Positions 1-5,965 of a stretch of DNA of 14,071 nucleotides are shown here, in pieces; within the stretch, counting starts at the first letter, position 1, and every line of letters starts with the position of its first letter. This DNA is from Accumulibacter sp. (GTDB lineage Bacteria > Pseudomonadota > Gammaproteobacteria > Burkholderiales > Rhodocyclaceae): assembly GCA_031274075.1 (NCBI GenBank), contig JAISQQ010000034.1, positions 1 to 14,071 of the forward strand, written 5' to 3'. Made by a program: the position numbers and the translations under genes. The notes beneath the pieces are model-generated. The model was given only the letters and a program-made list of their open reading frames with translations, was not told the DNA's origin and searched no databases.

Positions 1-896
1 TTCAAGCGTTCGCGGGCCACGTGGGTGTAAATCTGGGTGGTCGAGATGTCCGAGTGGCCGAGCAGCAACTGCACCACGCGCAGGTCGGCGCCGTGATTGA
101 GCAGGTGCGTGGCGAAGGCGTGGCGCAGGACGTGCGGCGACAGCCTTTCCGGGGCGATGCCGGCGATCAGGGCGTAGCGCTTGACGAGTTGCCAGAAGGC
201 CTGGCGCGTCATGCCGCCGCCGCGCGCGGTCACGAACAGCGCGTCGCTCTTGTGGCCGCCGAGCAGGCCGGGGCGGACTTCGTCGAGATAGCGGCGCAGC
301 CAGTCGACGGCCTGTTCGCCGAGCGGCACCAGGCGCTCCTTGCTGCCCTTGCCGAAGACCCGCACGACGTTCATGTCGAAACTGGTTTCGTGCCGCTTCA
401 GGCCGACCAGCTCGGAGACGCGCAGCCCGGTGGCGTACAGCGTTTCCAGCATGGCGCGGTCGCGCAGTCCGAGCGGCGTTTCAAGCTTCGGGGCCGCCAG
501 CAGTGCCTCAACCTCTCTTTCCGACAGCGCCTTGGGCAGGCGCGACGGCTTCACCGGCATGGCGATCTTCAAGGTCGGATCGCGCGCGATCCGGCCCTGC
601 ATCAACAGCCGCCGGTAAAAGCGCCGCAGCGTCGAGATGGCGCGCGCCTGCGACGAAGCGCGCCGCGTTTGCGACAGCATGGCGACGAAACGGGTCAGCG
701 CCAGATCGTCCGCCGCGCCGAGCGAAACGATCCGCTGCTCCGCCAGCCAGCGCGCGAAGAGCAGCAGGTCGCTGCGGTAACTCGCCAGCGAAGCCTTGGC
801 CAGGCCGTCTTCCAGCCACAGCGCGTCGCAAAAGGCGTCGATTTCGGCGAGATCGGCCGGACGGGCCTCGACGCGGGCCTCAGTAGTTTCGTTCAT
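1..896 (-). CDS. xerD: Tyrosine recombinase XerD (3' end cut by the window edge)
   Basis: Site-specific tyrosine recombinase that, with XerC and under FtsK control, resolves chromosome dimers at dif near the septum. Reading the minus strand from ATG 896-894 gives 298 residues before the edge, about the full family length, so only a few residues are missing. An N-terminal core-binding SAM-like domain (about residues 15-100) precedes the catalytic domain. Visible catalytic residues are R159 (TGLRVSE), K183 (FGKGSK), H255 and R258 (SPHVLRHAFATHLL), H281 (LLGHSDIS) and the nucleophile Y290 (TQIYTHV). The start overlaps the 3' end of ogt by 17 nt, so the two are probably co-transcribed. XerD is favoured over XerC or a phage integrase by the 'SPHVLRHAFATHLLNHGADL' stretch and the absence of nearby phage genes; XerC versus XerD cannot be settled without alignment. 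Confidence 0.93.
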   Translation of the reverse strand, partial: MNETTEARVEARPADLAEIDAFCDALWLEDGLAKASLASYRSDLLLFARWLAEQRIVSLGAADDLALTRFVAMLSQTRRASSQARAISTLRRFYRRLLMQGRIARDPTLKIAMPVKPSRLPKALSEREVEALLAAPKLETPLGLRDRAMLETLYATGLRVSELVGLKRHETSFDMNVVRVFGKGSKERLVPLGEQAVDWLRRYLDEVRPGLLGGHKSDALFVTARGGGMTRQAFWQLVKRYALIAGIAPERLSPHVLRHAFATHLLNHGADLRVVQLLLGHSDISTTQIYTHVARERL

Positions 897-1365
897 GCGC
901 CAGCAGCCAGCGTTTTATGCCGAGGAAGAAATCGCCGCCCTGCCGGGCAAAGCCGCCGAGGCCGCCGCCCGCCGCGATCACTCGATGGCACGGCACGACG
1001 ACGGCATACGGATTGGCGCCGCACGCCCGCCCCACGGCGCGCGGCGCGCTCCTGACGGCCTTCGCCAGTTCGCCGTAGCTGCGCGTCTGGCGGCTCGGGA
1101 TTTGCGCGATCTCATCCCAGACGCGGCGCTGGAAGCGCGTGCCGGCCGGCCGCAAGGGCAGGCAAAAGGCAAAATCGGCGTCGGCCAGATAAGCGCGCAA
1201 CTGACGCGCCGCCTCGGCCGCCAGCGCGTTCGCGGGCGCCTGTTCCCGACGCGGGGGAAGGAATTCCAGCGCAAGAATCTCGATTTCGTCGCAACGCACG
1301 CCAAGACAGAAGGCCGGGGCGGCGATGATGGCCTGGAATGCGGCCTGGGCGCGTTTTTGGGTCAA
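880..1365 (-). CDS. ogt: Methylated-DNA--[protein]-cysteine S-methyltransferase (Ogt type)
   Basis: Suicide DNA-repair protein that transfers the methyl group from O6-methylguanine or O4-methylthymine to its own cysteine. The active-site motif is complete: NPYAVVVPCHRVIAAGGGLG, with the acceptor Cys at about residue 126. The DNA-binding helix-turn-helix region (FQRRVWDEIAQIPSRQTRSYGELA) precedes it. From the chosen TTG at 1365-1363 the protein has 161 residues, close to E. coli Ogt (171). The start is uncertain: no ATG or GTG lies in frame between the conserved domain and the repeat ending at 1376, only TTG at 1374 and 1365, and neither has a good Shine-Dalgarno sequence. The frame stays open upstream through the repeat to about 1584, but that sequence is repeat-derived. 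The TGA stop at 882-880 lies inside xerD, suggesting translational coupling. Confidence 0.9.
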   Translation of the reverse strand: MTQKRAQAAFQAIIAAPAFCLGVRCDEIEILALEFLPPRREQAPANALAAEAARQLRAYLADADFAFCLPLRPAGTRFQRRVWDEIAQIPSRQTRSYGELAKAVRSAPRAVGRACGANPYAVVVPCHRVIAAGGGLGGFARQGGDFFLGIKRWLLAHERNY

Positions 1366-1375
1366 GGTTTTCAAA

Positions 1376-1446
1376 GGACAGGGATCAGAGGACAGAAGAC
1401 AGAGGACAGAGGACAGTAATATTTGCGGGCGCGAAGCGCCCGGTAA
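1376..1446 (-). repeat. Heptamer-armed palindromic element, copy a (one arm plus core)
   Basis: The arm at about 1376-1412 holds GAGGACA/GAAGACA units. It is followed by the core in reverse orientation, starting AGTAATATTTGCGGGCGCGA and ending CCGGTAA. The second arm is absent. The arm ends two bases from the first possible TTG start of ogt, so the ogt leader is repeat sequence. Confidence 0.85.
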
Positions 1447-1492
1447 CTTATCGCCTCCTATTCTCCGACTCGGCGCGTGATATGGAAAGAAC

Positions 1493-1574
1493 CTGGGAGC
1501 GCGGGGCTTCCGCTCCGCAACGGCGGCGGCGTTGCGTCCCCGGTAATTGCGGGGCGGAAGCCCCGCGCTCCCAG
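1493..1574. repeat. 82-nt palindromic element, GGGAGCGCGGGGC family, copy 1
   Basis: The left arm begins CTGGGAGCGCGGGGCTTCCG and the right arm ends with its reverse complement (CGGAAGCCCCGCGCTCCCAG). The arms pair over about 27 bases with one mismatch and enclose a short GC-rich centre. A second copy lies at 7479-7562. The arm tips are identical between copies, while the inner five bases differ in a compensated way (TTCCG/CGGAA here, ACCAG/CTGGT there). Transcribed, this would be a very strong hairpin. Confidence 0.85.
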
Positions 1575-1632
1575 CGTGTCGCACCGCTCATGGCTTGGAG
1601 TGAGCAAACAGACCCCAGGCTTGCGAAACCGG

Positions 1633-1733
1633 ATCAGGTGGCAGGTAGCGGGTGACAGGTGACAGTAATATTTGCGGGCGCGAAGCGCCCGGTAACTGGA
1701 CTGTCCTCTGTCATCTGTCTTCTGTCATCTGAT
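1633..1733 (-). repeat. Heptamer-armed palindromic element, copy b (hybrid arms)
   Basis: The core is in reverse orientation (GACAGTAATATTTGCGGGCG at 1661-1680, then CGAAGCGCCCGGTAA). The left arm is of the GGTGACA type (about 1637-1665), while the right arm is of the TGTCCTC/TGTCTTC type (about 1701-1733). The ends are ATCAG and CTGAT. The right arm contains the stop and last two sense codons of proA. Confidence 0.85.
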
Positions 1734-2978
1734 TTGCCCCCCGCCGAGCACTACCCATTTCTGGCTGGTCAGGCCTTCCAGGCCGACGGGGCCGCGCGCG
1801 TGGAGCTTGTCGGTGGAGATGCCGATCTCCGCGCCCAGGCCGTACTCGAAGCCGTCGGCAAAGCGCGTCGAGGCGTTGACCATGACCGAGGCCGAATCGA
1901 CCTCGCGCAGGAAACGCCGCGCCCTGGCGTAGTTGGCGGTGACGATGGCGTCGGTGTGATGCGAACCGTAGCGGTTGATGTGCGCGATCGCCTCGTCGAT
2001 CCCCTCCACCACCTTGACCGAAATGACCGGCGCGAGGAACTCGCTGGCGTAGTCTTTCTCGCTCGCCGGCAAGGCGTCCGCGACCCAGGCCCGCGTTTCC
2101 CCGCAGCCGCGGATTTCCACTCCCCTGGCGCGCAGCATGGCCGCCACCGGCGGCAGGAGTTCGCCAGCGCGCGCGCGCGCCACCAGCAGCGATTCGGCCG
2201 TATTGCAGGTGCCGTAGCGCTGCGTCTTGGCGTTTTCGACGATGCGCACGGCCATTTCCGGCTCGGCGTCGTCGTCGAGGTAAACGTGGCAATTACCGTC
2301 GAGGTGCTGGATCATCGGCACCCTGGCCTCGGCGAGCAGGCGCGAAATGAGTCCCTTGCCGCCGCGCGGCACGATCACGTCGACATAGTCGCGCATGGTG
2401 ACCAGGCAGCCGACCGCGGCGCGGTCGGTGCTGTCGACGACTTGCACGACGTGGCGCGGCAAGCCCGCCGCCGCCAGGCTCTCATACACCCGCGCGGCGA
2501 TCGCGCGGTTGCTGCGGATGGCTTCCGAGCCGCCGCGCAGGATCGCCGCGTTGCCCGATTTCAGGCACAGCGCGGCGGCGTCGGCGGTAACGCCCGGCCG
2601 CGCCTCGTAGATGATCCCGACGACGCCCAGCGGAACGCGCATGCGCCCGACCTGGATGCCGCTCGGACGAATTTTCATCTCGGCGATCTCGCCCACCGGA
2701 TCGGGCAGGGCCGCCACCTGTTCGATGCCCGCGGCCATGACGGCGACGCTCTTTTCGTTCAGCGTCAGGCGGTCGATCATCGCCGCCGCCATGCCGGCGG
2801 CGCGCGCCGCGGCGAGATCTTCGCGGTTGGCGTCGAGCAGCGCGCCGGAATCGCATCTCAAGGCCGCGGCCAGCGCCAGAAGCGCCGCGTTCTTGGTATT
2901 GGCGTCGGCGCGGGCGATGTGGCGGGACGCTTCCCTGGCCTGCGACCCGACGGTCGTCATGTATTGCTGGATATCCAT
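1725..2978 (-). CDS. proA: Glutamate-5-semialdehyde dehydrogenase (gamma-glutamyl phosphate reductase)
   Basis: NADPH-dependent reduction of gamma-glutamyl phosphate to glutamate-5-semialdehyde, the second step of proline synthesis in the cytoplasm. It has 417 residues, the normal family length, in the aldehyde-dehydrogenase fold. Visible landmarks are the [20 protein letters not shown] segment (residues 116-135), [15 protein letters not shown] (139-153), VPRGGKGLI (203-211), and the catalytic Cys258 in [16 protein letters not shown] 2978 fits the family N-terminus, but the element at 2980-3131 begins one base upstream, so no native Shine-Dalgarno remains; the in-frame ATG at 2960 has none either. 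The TGA at 1727-1725, with the last residues I-R, comes from the arm of the repeat at 1633-1733. Repeats therefore bound the gene on both sides. No proB is visible nearby. Confidence 0.96.
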   Translation of the reverse strand: MDIQQYMTTVGSQAREASRHIARADANTKNAALLALAAALRCDSGALLDANREDLAAARAAGMAAAMIDRLTLNEKSVAVMAAGIEQVAALPDPVGEIAEMKIRPSGIQVGRMRVPLGVVGIIYEARPGVTADAAALCLKSGNAAILRGGSEAIRSNRAIAARVYESLAAAGLPRHVVQVVDSTDRAAVGCLVTMRDYVDVIVPRGGKGLISRLLAEARVPMIQHLDGNCHVYLDDDAEPEMAVRIVENAKTQRYGTCNTAESLLVARARAGELLPPVAAMLRARGVEIRGCGETRAWVADALPASEKDYASEFLAPVISVKVVEGIDEAIAHINRYGSHHTDAIVTANYARARRFLREVDSASVMVNASTRFADGFEYGLGAEIGISTDKLHARGPVGLEGLTSQKWVVLGGGQIR

Positions 2979-2979
2979 T

Positions 2980-3131
2980 GTTCAGGGTTCAGAGGACAGA
3001 AGACAGAAGACAGAGGACAGAAGACAGAGGACAGAGGACAGAGGACAGAGGACAGAGGACAGTTCAGTTACCGGGCGCTTCGCGCCCGCAAATATTACTG
3101 TCTTCTGTCCTCTGTCATCAGTCCTCTGAAC
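2980..3131 (+). repeat. Heptamer-armed palindromic element, copy c (longest)
   Basis: Ten consecutive heptamers occupy 2992-3061 (GAGGACA seven times, GAAGACA three times, all exact). After GTTCAG comes the core TTACCGGGCGCTTCGCGCCC at 3068-3087, continuing GCAAATATTACTGTC with G at 3088, and then the inverted arm TCTTCTGTCCTCTGTCATCA, ending GTCCTCTGAAC at 3131. The ends GTTCAGAGGAC and GTCCTCTGAAC are perfect inverted repeats. The core hairpin is CGGGCGC (3072-3078), loop TTC, GCGCCCG (3082-3088). The left end touches the proA start codon. Confidence 0.92.
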
Positions 3132-3463
3132 ACGAAAGCATGTTTCATTTTAGGCACCATACCATTCACGCAATCGCCCTCTGGCGCAAAAACCTGTCGT
3201 CAATCGATCAATCGCTGGAGTAGAATCAATTATCCCGAAAAGCATGCTTTCCGGGGTGAGTTGAACCAAAAATAAAAAAAGCACTCCTATCAGTATGGTT
3301 ATTTCAGCAGGAAATCAGCGGCCGGCCGCGGGAAGGGCCGGTCCAGGGGTTTTGGAAGGGCTTGCGTTCCCTCCCAGGACGGTCGCCGAACCCCGGTCTT
3401 CCGGCCGGGGCCAGGCTCCAAGCTTTCTTACGGGCGAGGTTTCAAACTGGAGTTGGTTTTACG
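3132..3463. other. Leader region without a recognisable gene
   Basis: This 332-base stretch lies between the repeat at 2980-3131 and the Cys-rich gene. It holds an exact 12-base palindrome AAAGCATGCTTT (3239-3250) within CCGAAAAGCATGCTTTCCGG, an A-rich patch (3268-3280) and a GC-rich segment (3311-3418) with no convincing frame. A weak plus-strand sigma70-like pair, TCGTCA at 3197-3202 and TAGAAT at 3221-3226 with an 18-nt spacer, could serve the Cys-rich gene. On the minus strand, TAAAAT at 3152-3147 could be a -10 for proA beyond the repeat. Both promoter calls are low-confidence pattern matches. Confidence 0.35.
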
Positions 3464-3802
3464 ATGAAAAAAAAACTGATTCTTCCAGCCGAGGTCAAGA
3501 TTTGCGCGACGTGCAGCTTCTGGGACGGGGACAGGAAAGTCGATCCTGAACTGGCCCTGGTGGTCATCGAGCAGAGCTGCGTGGGCGAATGCCTGGCGCA
3601 GAACAAACTTTGCCAGGGACTGAACGACGAACCCGAATGGCGCGACAACTGCCTGTGGGAACATCTCGCGCCGGACGCGCCGGAAAGCAGCGAATGGACG
3701 CCCACGGTCGAAGCCGGTTTCAGGGAACAGGAGACGGAGGACAGTCCGTTGCCGCTACCGCTGGCGATACCGCCGCAAGAATTGCTGGTTCCCGACACCT
3801 GA
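3464..3802 (+). CDS. Small Cys-rich protein of unknown function with repeat-derived C-terminus
   Basis: The product has 112 residues; I do not recognise the family. It begins with a Lys-rich tip, then C14-x2-C17-x2-W20, with C39-x3-C43 (SCVGECL), C50, and C63-x-W65 (DNCLWEH). The spaced Cys pairs and Trp suggest a small metal- or Fe-S-binding, or disulfide, domain at residues 14-66; that is inference. There is no signal peptide or membrane segment. ATG 3464 is chosen because the conserved-looking part starts just after it and GGAG lies at 3449-3452, although the 11-nt spacing is long. From about G85 onward the residues are encoded by a degenerate heptamer-armed element (3716-3812), including the TGA stop. 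The gene converges on the acyl-CoA ligase gene. It could be longer upstream, as the frame is open to 3362, but that part looks non-coding. Confidence 0.6.
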   Translation: MKKKLILPAEVKICATCSFWDGDRKVDPELALVVIEQSCVGECLAQNKLCQGLNDEPEWRDNCLWEHLAPDAPESSEWTPTVEAGFREQETEDSPLPLPLAIPPQELLVPDT

Positions 3803-3812
3803 CACCTGGCAA
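3716..3812 (+). repeat. Heptamer-armed element, copy f (degenerate, second subfamily), inside a gene
   Basis: The left end GGTTTCAGGGAACAGGAGAC, followed by GGAGGACAG, resembles the arm at 5867-5888. The right half, GCAAGAATTGCTGGTTCCCG then ACACCTGACACCTGG, matches the half copy at 10524-10574 (GCAAGAATTACTGGTACCTG, then ATCCCTGACAC). The middle of the core has diverged. It encodes the last 28 or so residues of the Cys-rich protein and abuts the 142-nt palindrome at 3813. Confidence 0.6.
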
Positions 3813-3954
3813 GTAGGGCGGGAAAGCGCAGCGCCTCCCGCCGGTCCATTTCACGGCGCAACGCGCCGCACGATTCAAAGGCCGCTGAATAATAGAGGCG
3901 GCTACGCCGCCGGAGAGAACGACCGGCGGGAGGCGCTTCGCTTTCCCGCCCTAC
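3813..3954. repeat. 142-nt palindromic MITE-like element, copy 1
   Basis: The terminal inverted repeats are about 34 nt with one mismatch. They begin GTAGGGCGGGAAAGCGCAGC and end CTTTCCCGCCCTAC. Internal small hairpins include CGGCGCAACGCGCCG and GGCGGCTACGCCGCC. It has no coding capacity. The second copy is at 10575-10718. Both lie between convergent genes and directly follow a GACACCTGACAC-type arm. The stop codon of the acyl-CoA ligase gene (3953-3951) lies in the right terminus, so this element is also the 3' end of that gene. Confidence 0.9.
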
Positions 3955-5621
3955 GGGGCGTCCTCCGTCCCCTGTCTTCTGAATTCCTCCCGCATCGCGC
4001 GCTTGTTCAGCTTGCCGACGCTGGTCTTGATCAGTTCCTTGACGAAATGCACTTGCAGCAGGATGCCGTGGCGCGACACGTGGGTCACGTCGATGAGGTG
4101 CGCGGCGTAGGAGCGGATGTCGTGTTCGCGCACCTTGCCGACGCGGTCCGGCTTGAGCACCACCAGCGCCACCGGGCGCTCGCCCCATTTCTCGTCGGAC
4201 AGGCCGATCACCGCCGACTCTTGCACGGCTTCGTGGCTGTTCAGGATGTCTTCGAGCTGCAGCGACGAAATCCATTCGCCGGCCGTCTTGATCACGTCCT
4301 TGATGCGGTCGGTGATTTTCACGAAGCCGCGCGCGTCGACGTGCGCGATGTCCTGGGTGTGCAGATAGCCGCCCGCCCACAGTTTTTCCGACGCCTGCGG
4401 CGCGTGCAGGTAATCCTGGGTCAGCCAGGGCGCGCGCAGCACGATTTCGCCGGTCGCCGTTTCGTCGCGCGGAACGTCCGTCATTTCGGGCGTGACCACG
4501 CGCAGGTCGACCAGCGGCAGCGGCACGCCGGTCTTGCAGCGCAGGCGCGCGTGCTCCTCGACCGGCCCGCGGAGATCCCGCGCGTCCGGGTGGGCGATGG
4601 TCACCACCGGGCAGGTTTCCGACATGCCGTAGCCGGTGACCACCTCGATGCCGCGCCGCAAGGCGGCCAGCGCCAGCGTCTCGGACATCGCCGAGCCGCC
4701 GACCAGCACCTTCCAGCCGGCGAGATCGTAGGACGCCGAATCGGGGTGGCTGAGCAGCATCTGCATGATCGACGGCACGCAATGCGAATACGTCACCCGC
4801 TCGCCGGCGATCAGCTTGAGCAGGCTGCCCGGCACGTAGCGTCCCGGATAGACCTGTTTCAGCCCGAGCAGCGTGGCGACGTAGGGAAAGCCCCAGGCAT
4901 GCACGTGGAACATCGGCGTGATCGGCATATAGACGTCGTCGCCGCGCATCGCCACGCCGGCCGTCGCGCCGCCGACCGAGGTCGCCAGCCCGAGCGTGTG
5001 CAGCACGAGCTGGCGGTGGCTGAAACGGACGCCCTTGGGCAGGCCGGTGGTGCCGGTGGTGTAGAACACCGTCGCCTGCGCGTTCTCGTCGAAATCGTCG
5101 AAGACGTAGGCCGGATCGGCGGCGGCCAGCAGCGCCTCGTACTCGGCGGCAAAGGCCACCGGTCCTTCGGGCGCGACGCGCGCGTCGTCGATCAGCACGA
5201 AATGGCGCACGCTTTCCAGCCGCTCGGCGATCGGCGCCAGCAGCGAAAAGAACTCGCGATTGACCAGCAGCACGTCGGCGCCGGCGTGATTGAGCGTATA
5301 GAGAATCTGCGTCGCGTTCAGGCGCACATTCACCGTCTGCAGGATCGCGCCCATCATCGGCACGGCGAAGAACGCCTCCAGGTAGCGGTGGCTGTCCCAG
5401 TCCATCACCGCTACCGTCTTCCCCGGCTCGACGCCGAGGCTGGCGAGGCCGCTGGCCAGGCGTCCGATGCGTTCCCGCAGCGTCCGGTAGCTGTAGCGGA
5501 TTTCCCCCTGGTAAGTGATCTCCCGCTCGGGCCGAATCGCCAGCGGCGTATGCAGGAGCTGCTTGATCAGCAATGGATAGGCATACGCCGACGGCGTTCC
5601 CTCGATGATTTTTACCGGCAT
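3951..5621 (-). CDS. AMP-forming acyl-CoA ligase (AlkK-like, medium- or long-chain fatty acid)
   Basis: Activates a carboxylic acid to its CoA thioester through an acyl-adenylate, probably feeding beta-oxidation. It has 556 residues, normal for the ANL superfamily. The P-loop YTTGTTGLPKG is at residues 188-198, the MFHVHAWGFPY region at 237-247, YGMSETCPV at 331-339, YLHTQDIAHVD at 419-429 and the hinge ITDRIKDVIKTAGEWISS at 436-453. The adenylation lysine is about K537 in KTSVGKLNKR. The domain order and HVHAWG segment resemble AlkK-type ligases; the substrate is inferred. Start ATG 5621 is set by AGGA at 5631-5628 with 6-nt spacing; the frame is open further upstream, but only through palindromic repeats. 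The last residues (RRQGTEDAP) come from a GAGGACA-like arm, and the TAG stop lies in the 142-nt element. Confidence 0.93.
   Translation of the reverse strand: MPVKIIEGTPSAYAYPLLIKQLLHTPLAIRPEREITYQGEIRYSYRTLRERIGRLASGLASLGVEPGKTVAVMDWDSHRYLEAFFAVPMMGAILQTVNVRLNATQILYTLNHAGADVLLVNREFFSLLAPIAERLESVRHFVLIDDARVAPEGPVAFAAEYEALLAAADPAYVFDDFDENAQATVFYTTGTTGLPKGVRFSHRQLVLHTLGLATSVGGATAGVAMRGDDVYMPITPMFHVHAWGFPYVATLLGLKQVYPGRYVPGSLLKLIAGERVTYSHCVPSIMQMLLSHPDSASYDLAGWKVLVGGSAMSETLALAALRRGIEVVTGYGMSETCPVVTIAHPDARDLRGPVEEHARLRCKTGVPLPLVDLRVVTPEMTDVPRDETATGEIVLRAPWLTQDYLHAPQASEKLWAGGYLHTQDIAHVDARGFVKITDRIKDVIKTAGEWISSLQLEDILNSHEAVQESAVIGLSDEKWGERPVALVVLKPDRVGKVREHDIRSYAAHLIDVTHVSRHGILLQVHFVKELIKTSVGKLNKRAMREEFRRQGTEDAP
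3955..3984. repeat. Fragment of a heptamer arm in the 3' end of the acyl-CoA ligase gene
   Basis: GGGGCGTCCTCCGTCCCCTG followed by TCTTCTGAATTCC resembles the TGTCCTC/TGTCTTC arms with some divergence. On the minus strand it encodes the EEFRRQGTEDAP tail. No core is present. Confidence 0.5.
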
Positions 5622-5696
5622 GTTTTTTCCTGAGATTGAAATGAGCGGCGCCATCTTAAAGGTGAAAAGCGAAATAGGGAAATCGGGAGTCGAATA

Positions 5697-5769
5697 CCCC
5701 CGGTAAAGCCGGGGCTTGATTTGTTGGCGCTTCAAAGGCGCCTTCAAAACCGTGAGCCGCTTACGCGGC
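5697..5769. repeat. Chain of short hairpins upstream of the acyl-CoA ligase gene
   Basis: Three inverted repeats occur in a row: CCCCGG/CCGGGG (5698-5714), GCGC-centred arms around TTCAAAG (about 5727-5741) and GCCGC-TTAC-GCGGC (5756-5769). They lie 75-150 nt upstream of the start codon. They look like extragenic palindromes. A regulatory role is possible but unsupported. Confidence 0.4.
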
Positions 5770-5794
5770 ATGAGCGTTGATACGAGCACAGAAG

Positions 5795-5867
5795 CGTCGT
5801 CCCGGCGCAAGCCGGGACCCAGTTCGTTCGTCAAACCTCCTGGATTCCGGCTTGCGCCGGAATGACG
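5795..5867. repeat. REP-like inverted pair (CGTCnTnCCGGCGCAAGCCGG type)
   Basis: CGTCGTCCCGGCGCAAGCCG (continuing GGACCCAG) is answered by CTGGATTCCGGCTTGCGCCG (continuing GAATGACG). Each half is itself a hairpin (CCGGCGCAAGCCGG, CCGGCTTGCGCCGG), and the halves are inverted copies of each other. This type is common between genes in Betaproteobacteria. The right end touches the heptamer-armed element that starts at 5867. Confidence 0.8.
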
Positions 5868-5965
5868 GTTTCAGAGGACAGAAGACAGAAGACTGTTCAA
5901 TTACCGGGCGCTTCGCGCCCGCAAATATTACTGTCCTCTGTCCTCTGTCTTCTGTCCTCTGAACC
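5867..5965 (+). repeat. Heptamer-armed palindromic element, copy d (most complete)
   Basis: A 99-nt element. The left arm GGTTTCAGAGGACAGAAGAC and the right arm, which ends CTTCTGTCCTCTGAACC, are inverted repeats of about 21 bases with one extra T. The centre is TTACCGGGCGCTTCGCGCCC (5901-5920) followed by GCAAATATTACTGTC with G at 5921. This copy best defines the unit: arm, hairpin core, AT-rich GCAAATATTAC, inverted arm. Its right half is read as the C-terminus of IspE. Confidence 0.92.

Larger units (their letters stand above)
1375..1724. other. Intergenic stretch between proA and ogt made largely of repeats
   Basis: This 350-base gap holds heptamer element copy a (1376-1446), a palindromic element (1493-1574) and most of heptamer element copy b (from 1633). 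The remaining unique segments, 1447-1492 and 1575-1632, show no convincing gene, RNA or promoter. Open frames across it are translations of repeats. Confidence 0.7.

Noticed and set aside
1..896. XerD as an integrase marking a genomic island
   Set aside because: No tRNA, att repeats or phage genes nearby; overlap with ogt fits a housekeeping recombinase.
21..1055. Long plus-strand open frame opposite xerD
   Set aside because: The complementary strand encodes a full XerD with all catalytic residues; the plus frame is an antisense shadow in GC-rich DNA.
2992..3061. CRISPR-like array
   Set aside because: Units are 7 nt with no spacers; it is a tandem repeat arm of a palindromic element.
1659..3275. 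538-codon plus-strand frame opposite proA
   Set aside because: ProA on the minus strand is unmistakable; the frame is open only because of GC bias and stop-free repeats at both ends.
3813..3954. Insertion sequence
   Set aside because: Long terminal inverted repeats are present but there is no room for a transposase, so it is at most a non-autonomous element.
3442..4782. 446-codon minus-strand frame through the 142-nt palindrome
   Set aside because: It is out of frame with the acyl-CoA ligase and partly antisense to the Cys-rich gene; no family resemblance.
4047..5633. 528-codon plus-strand frame opposite the acyl-CoA ligase
   Set aside because: Composition (His, Arg, Ala and Val rich) and position fit an antisense shadow.
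5622..5834. Upstream extension of the acyl-CoA ligase
   Set aside because: The open frame there is translated palindromic repeat; ATG 5621 has a good Shine-Dalgarno and the family N-terminus.
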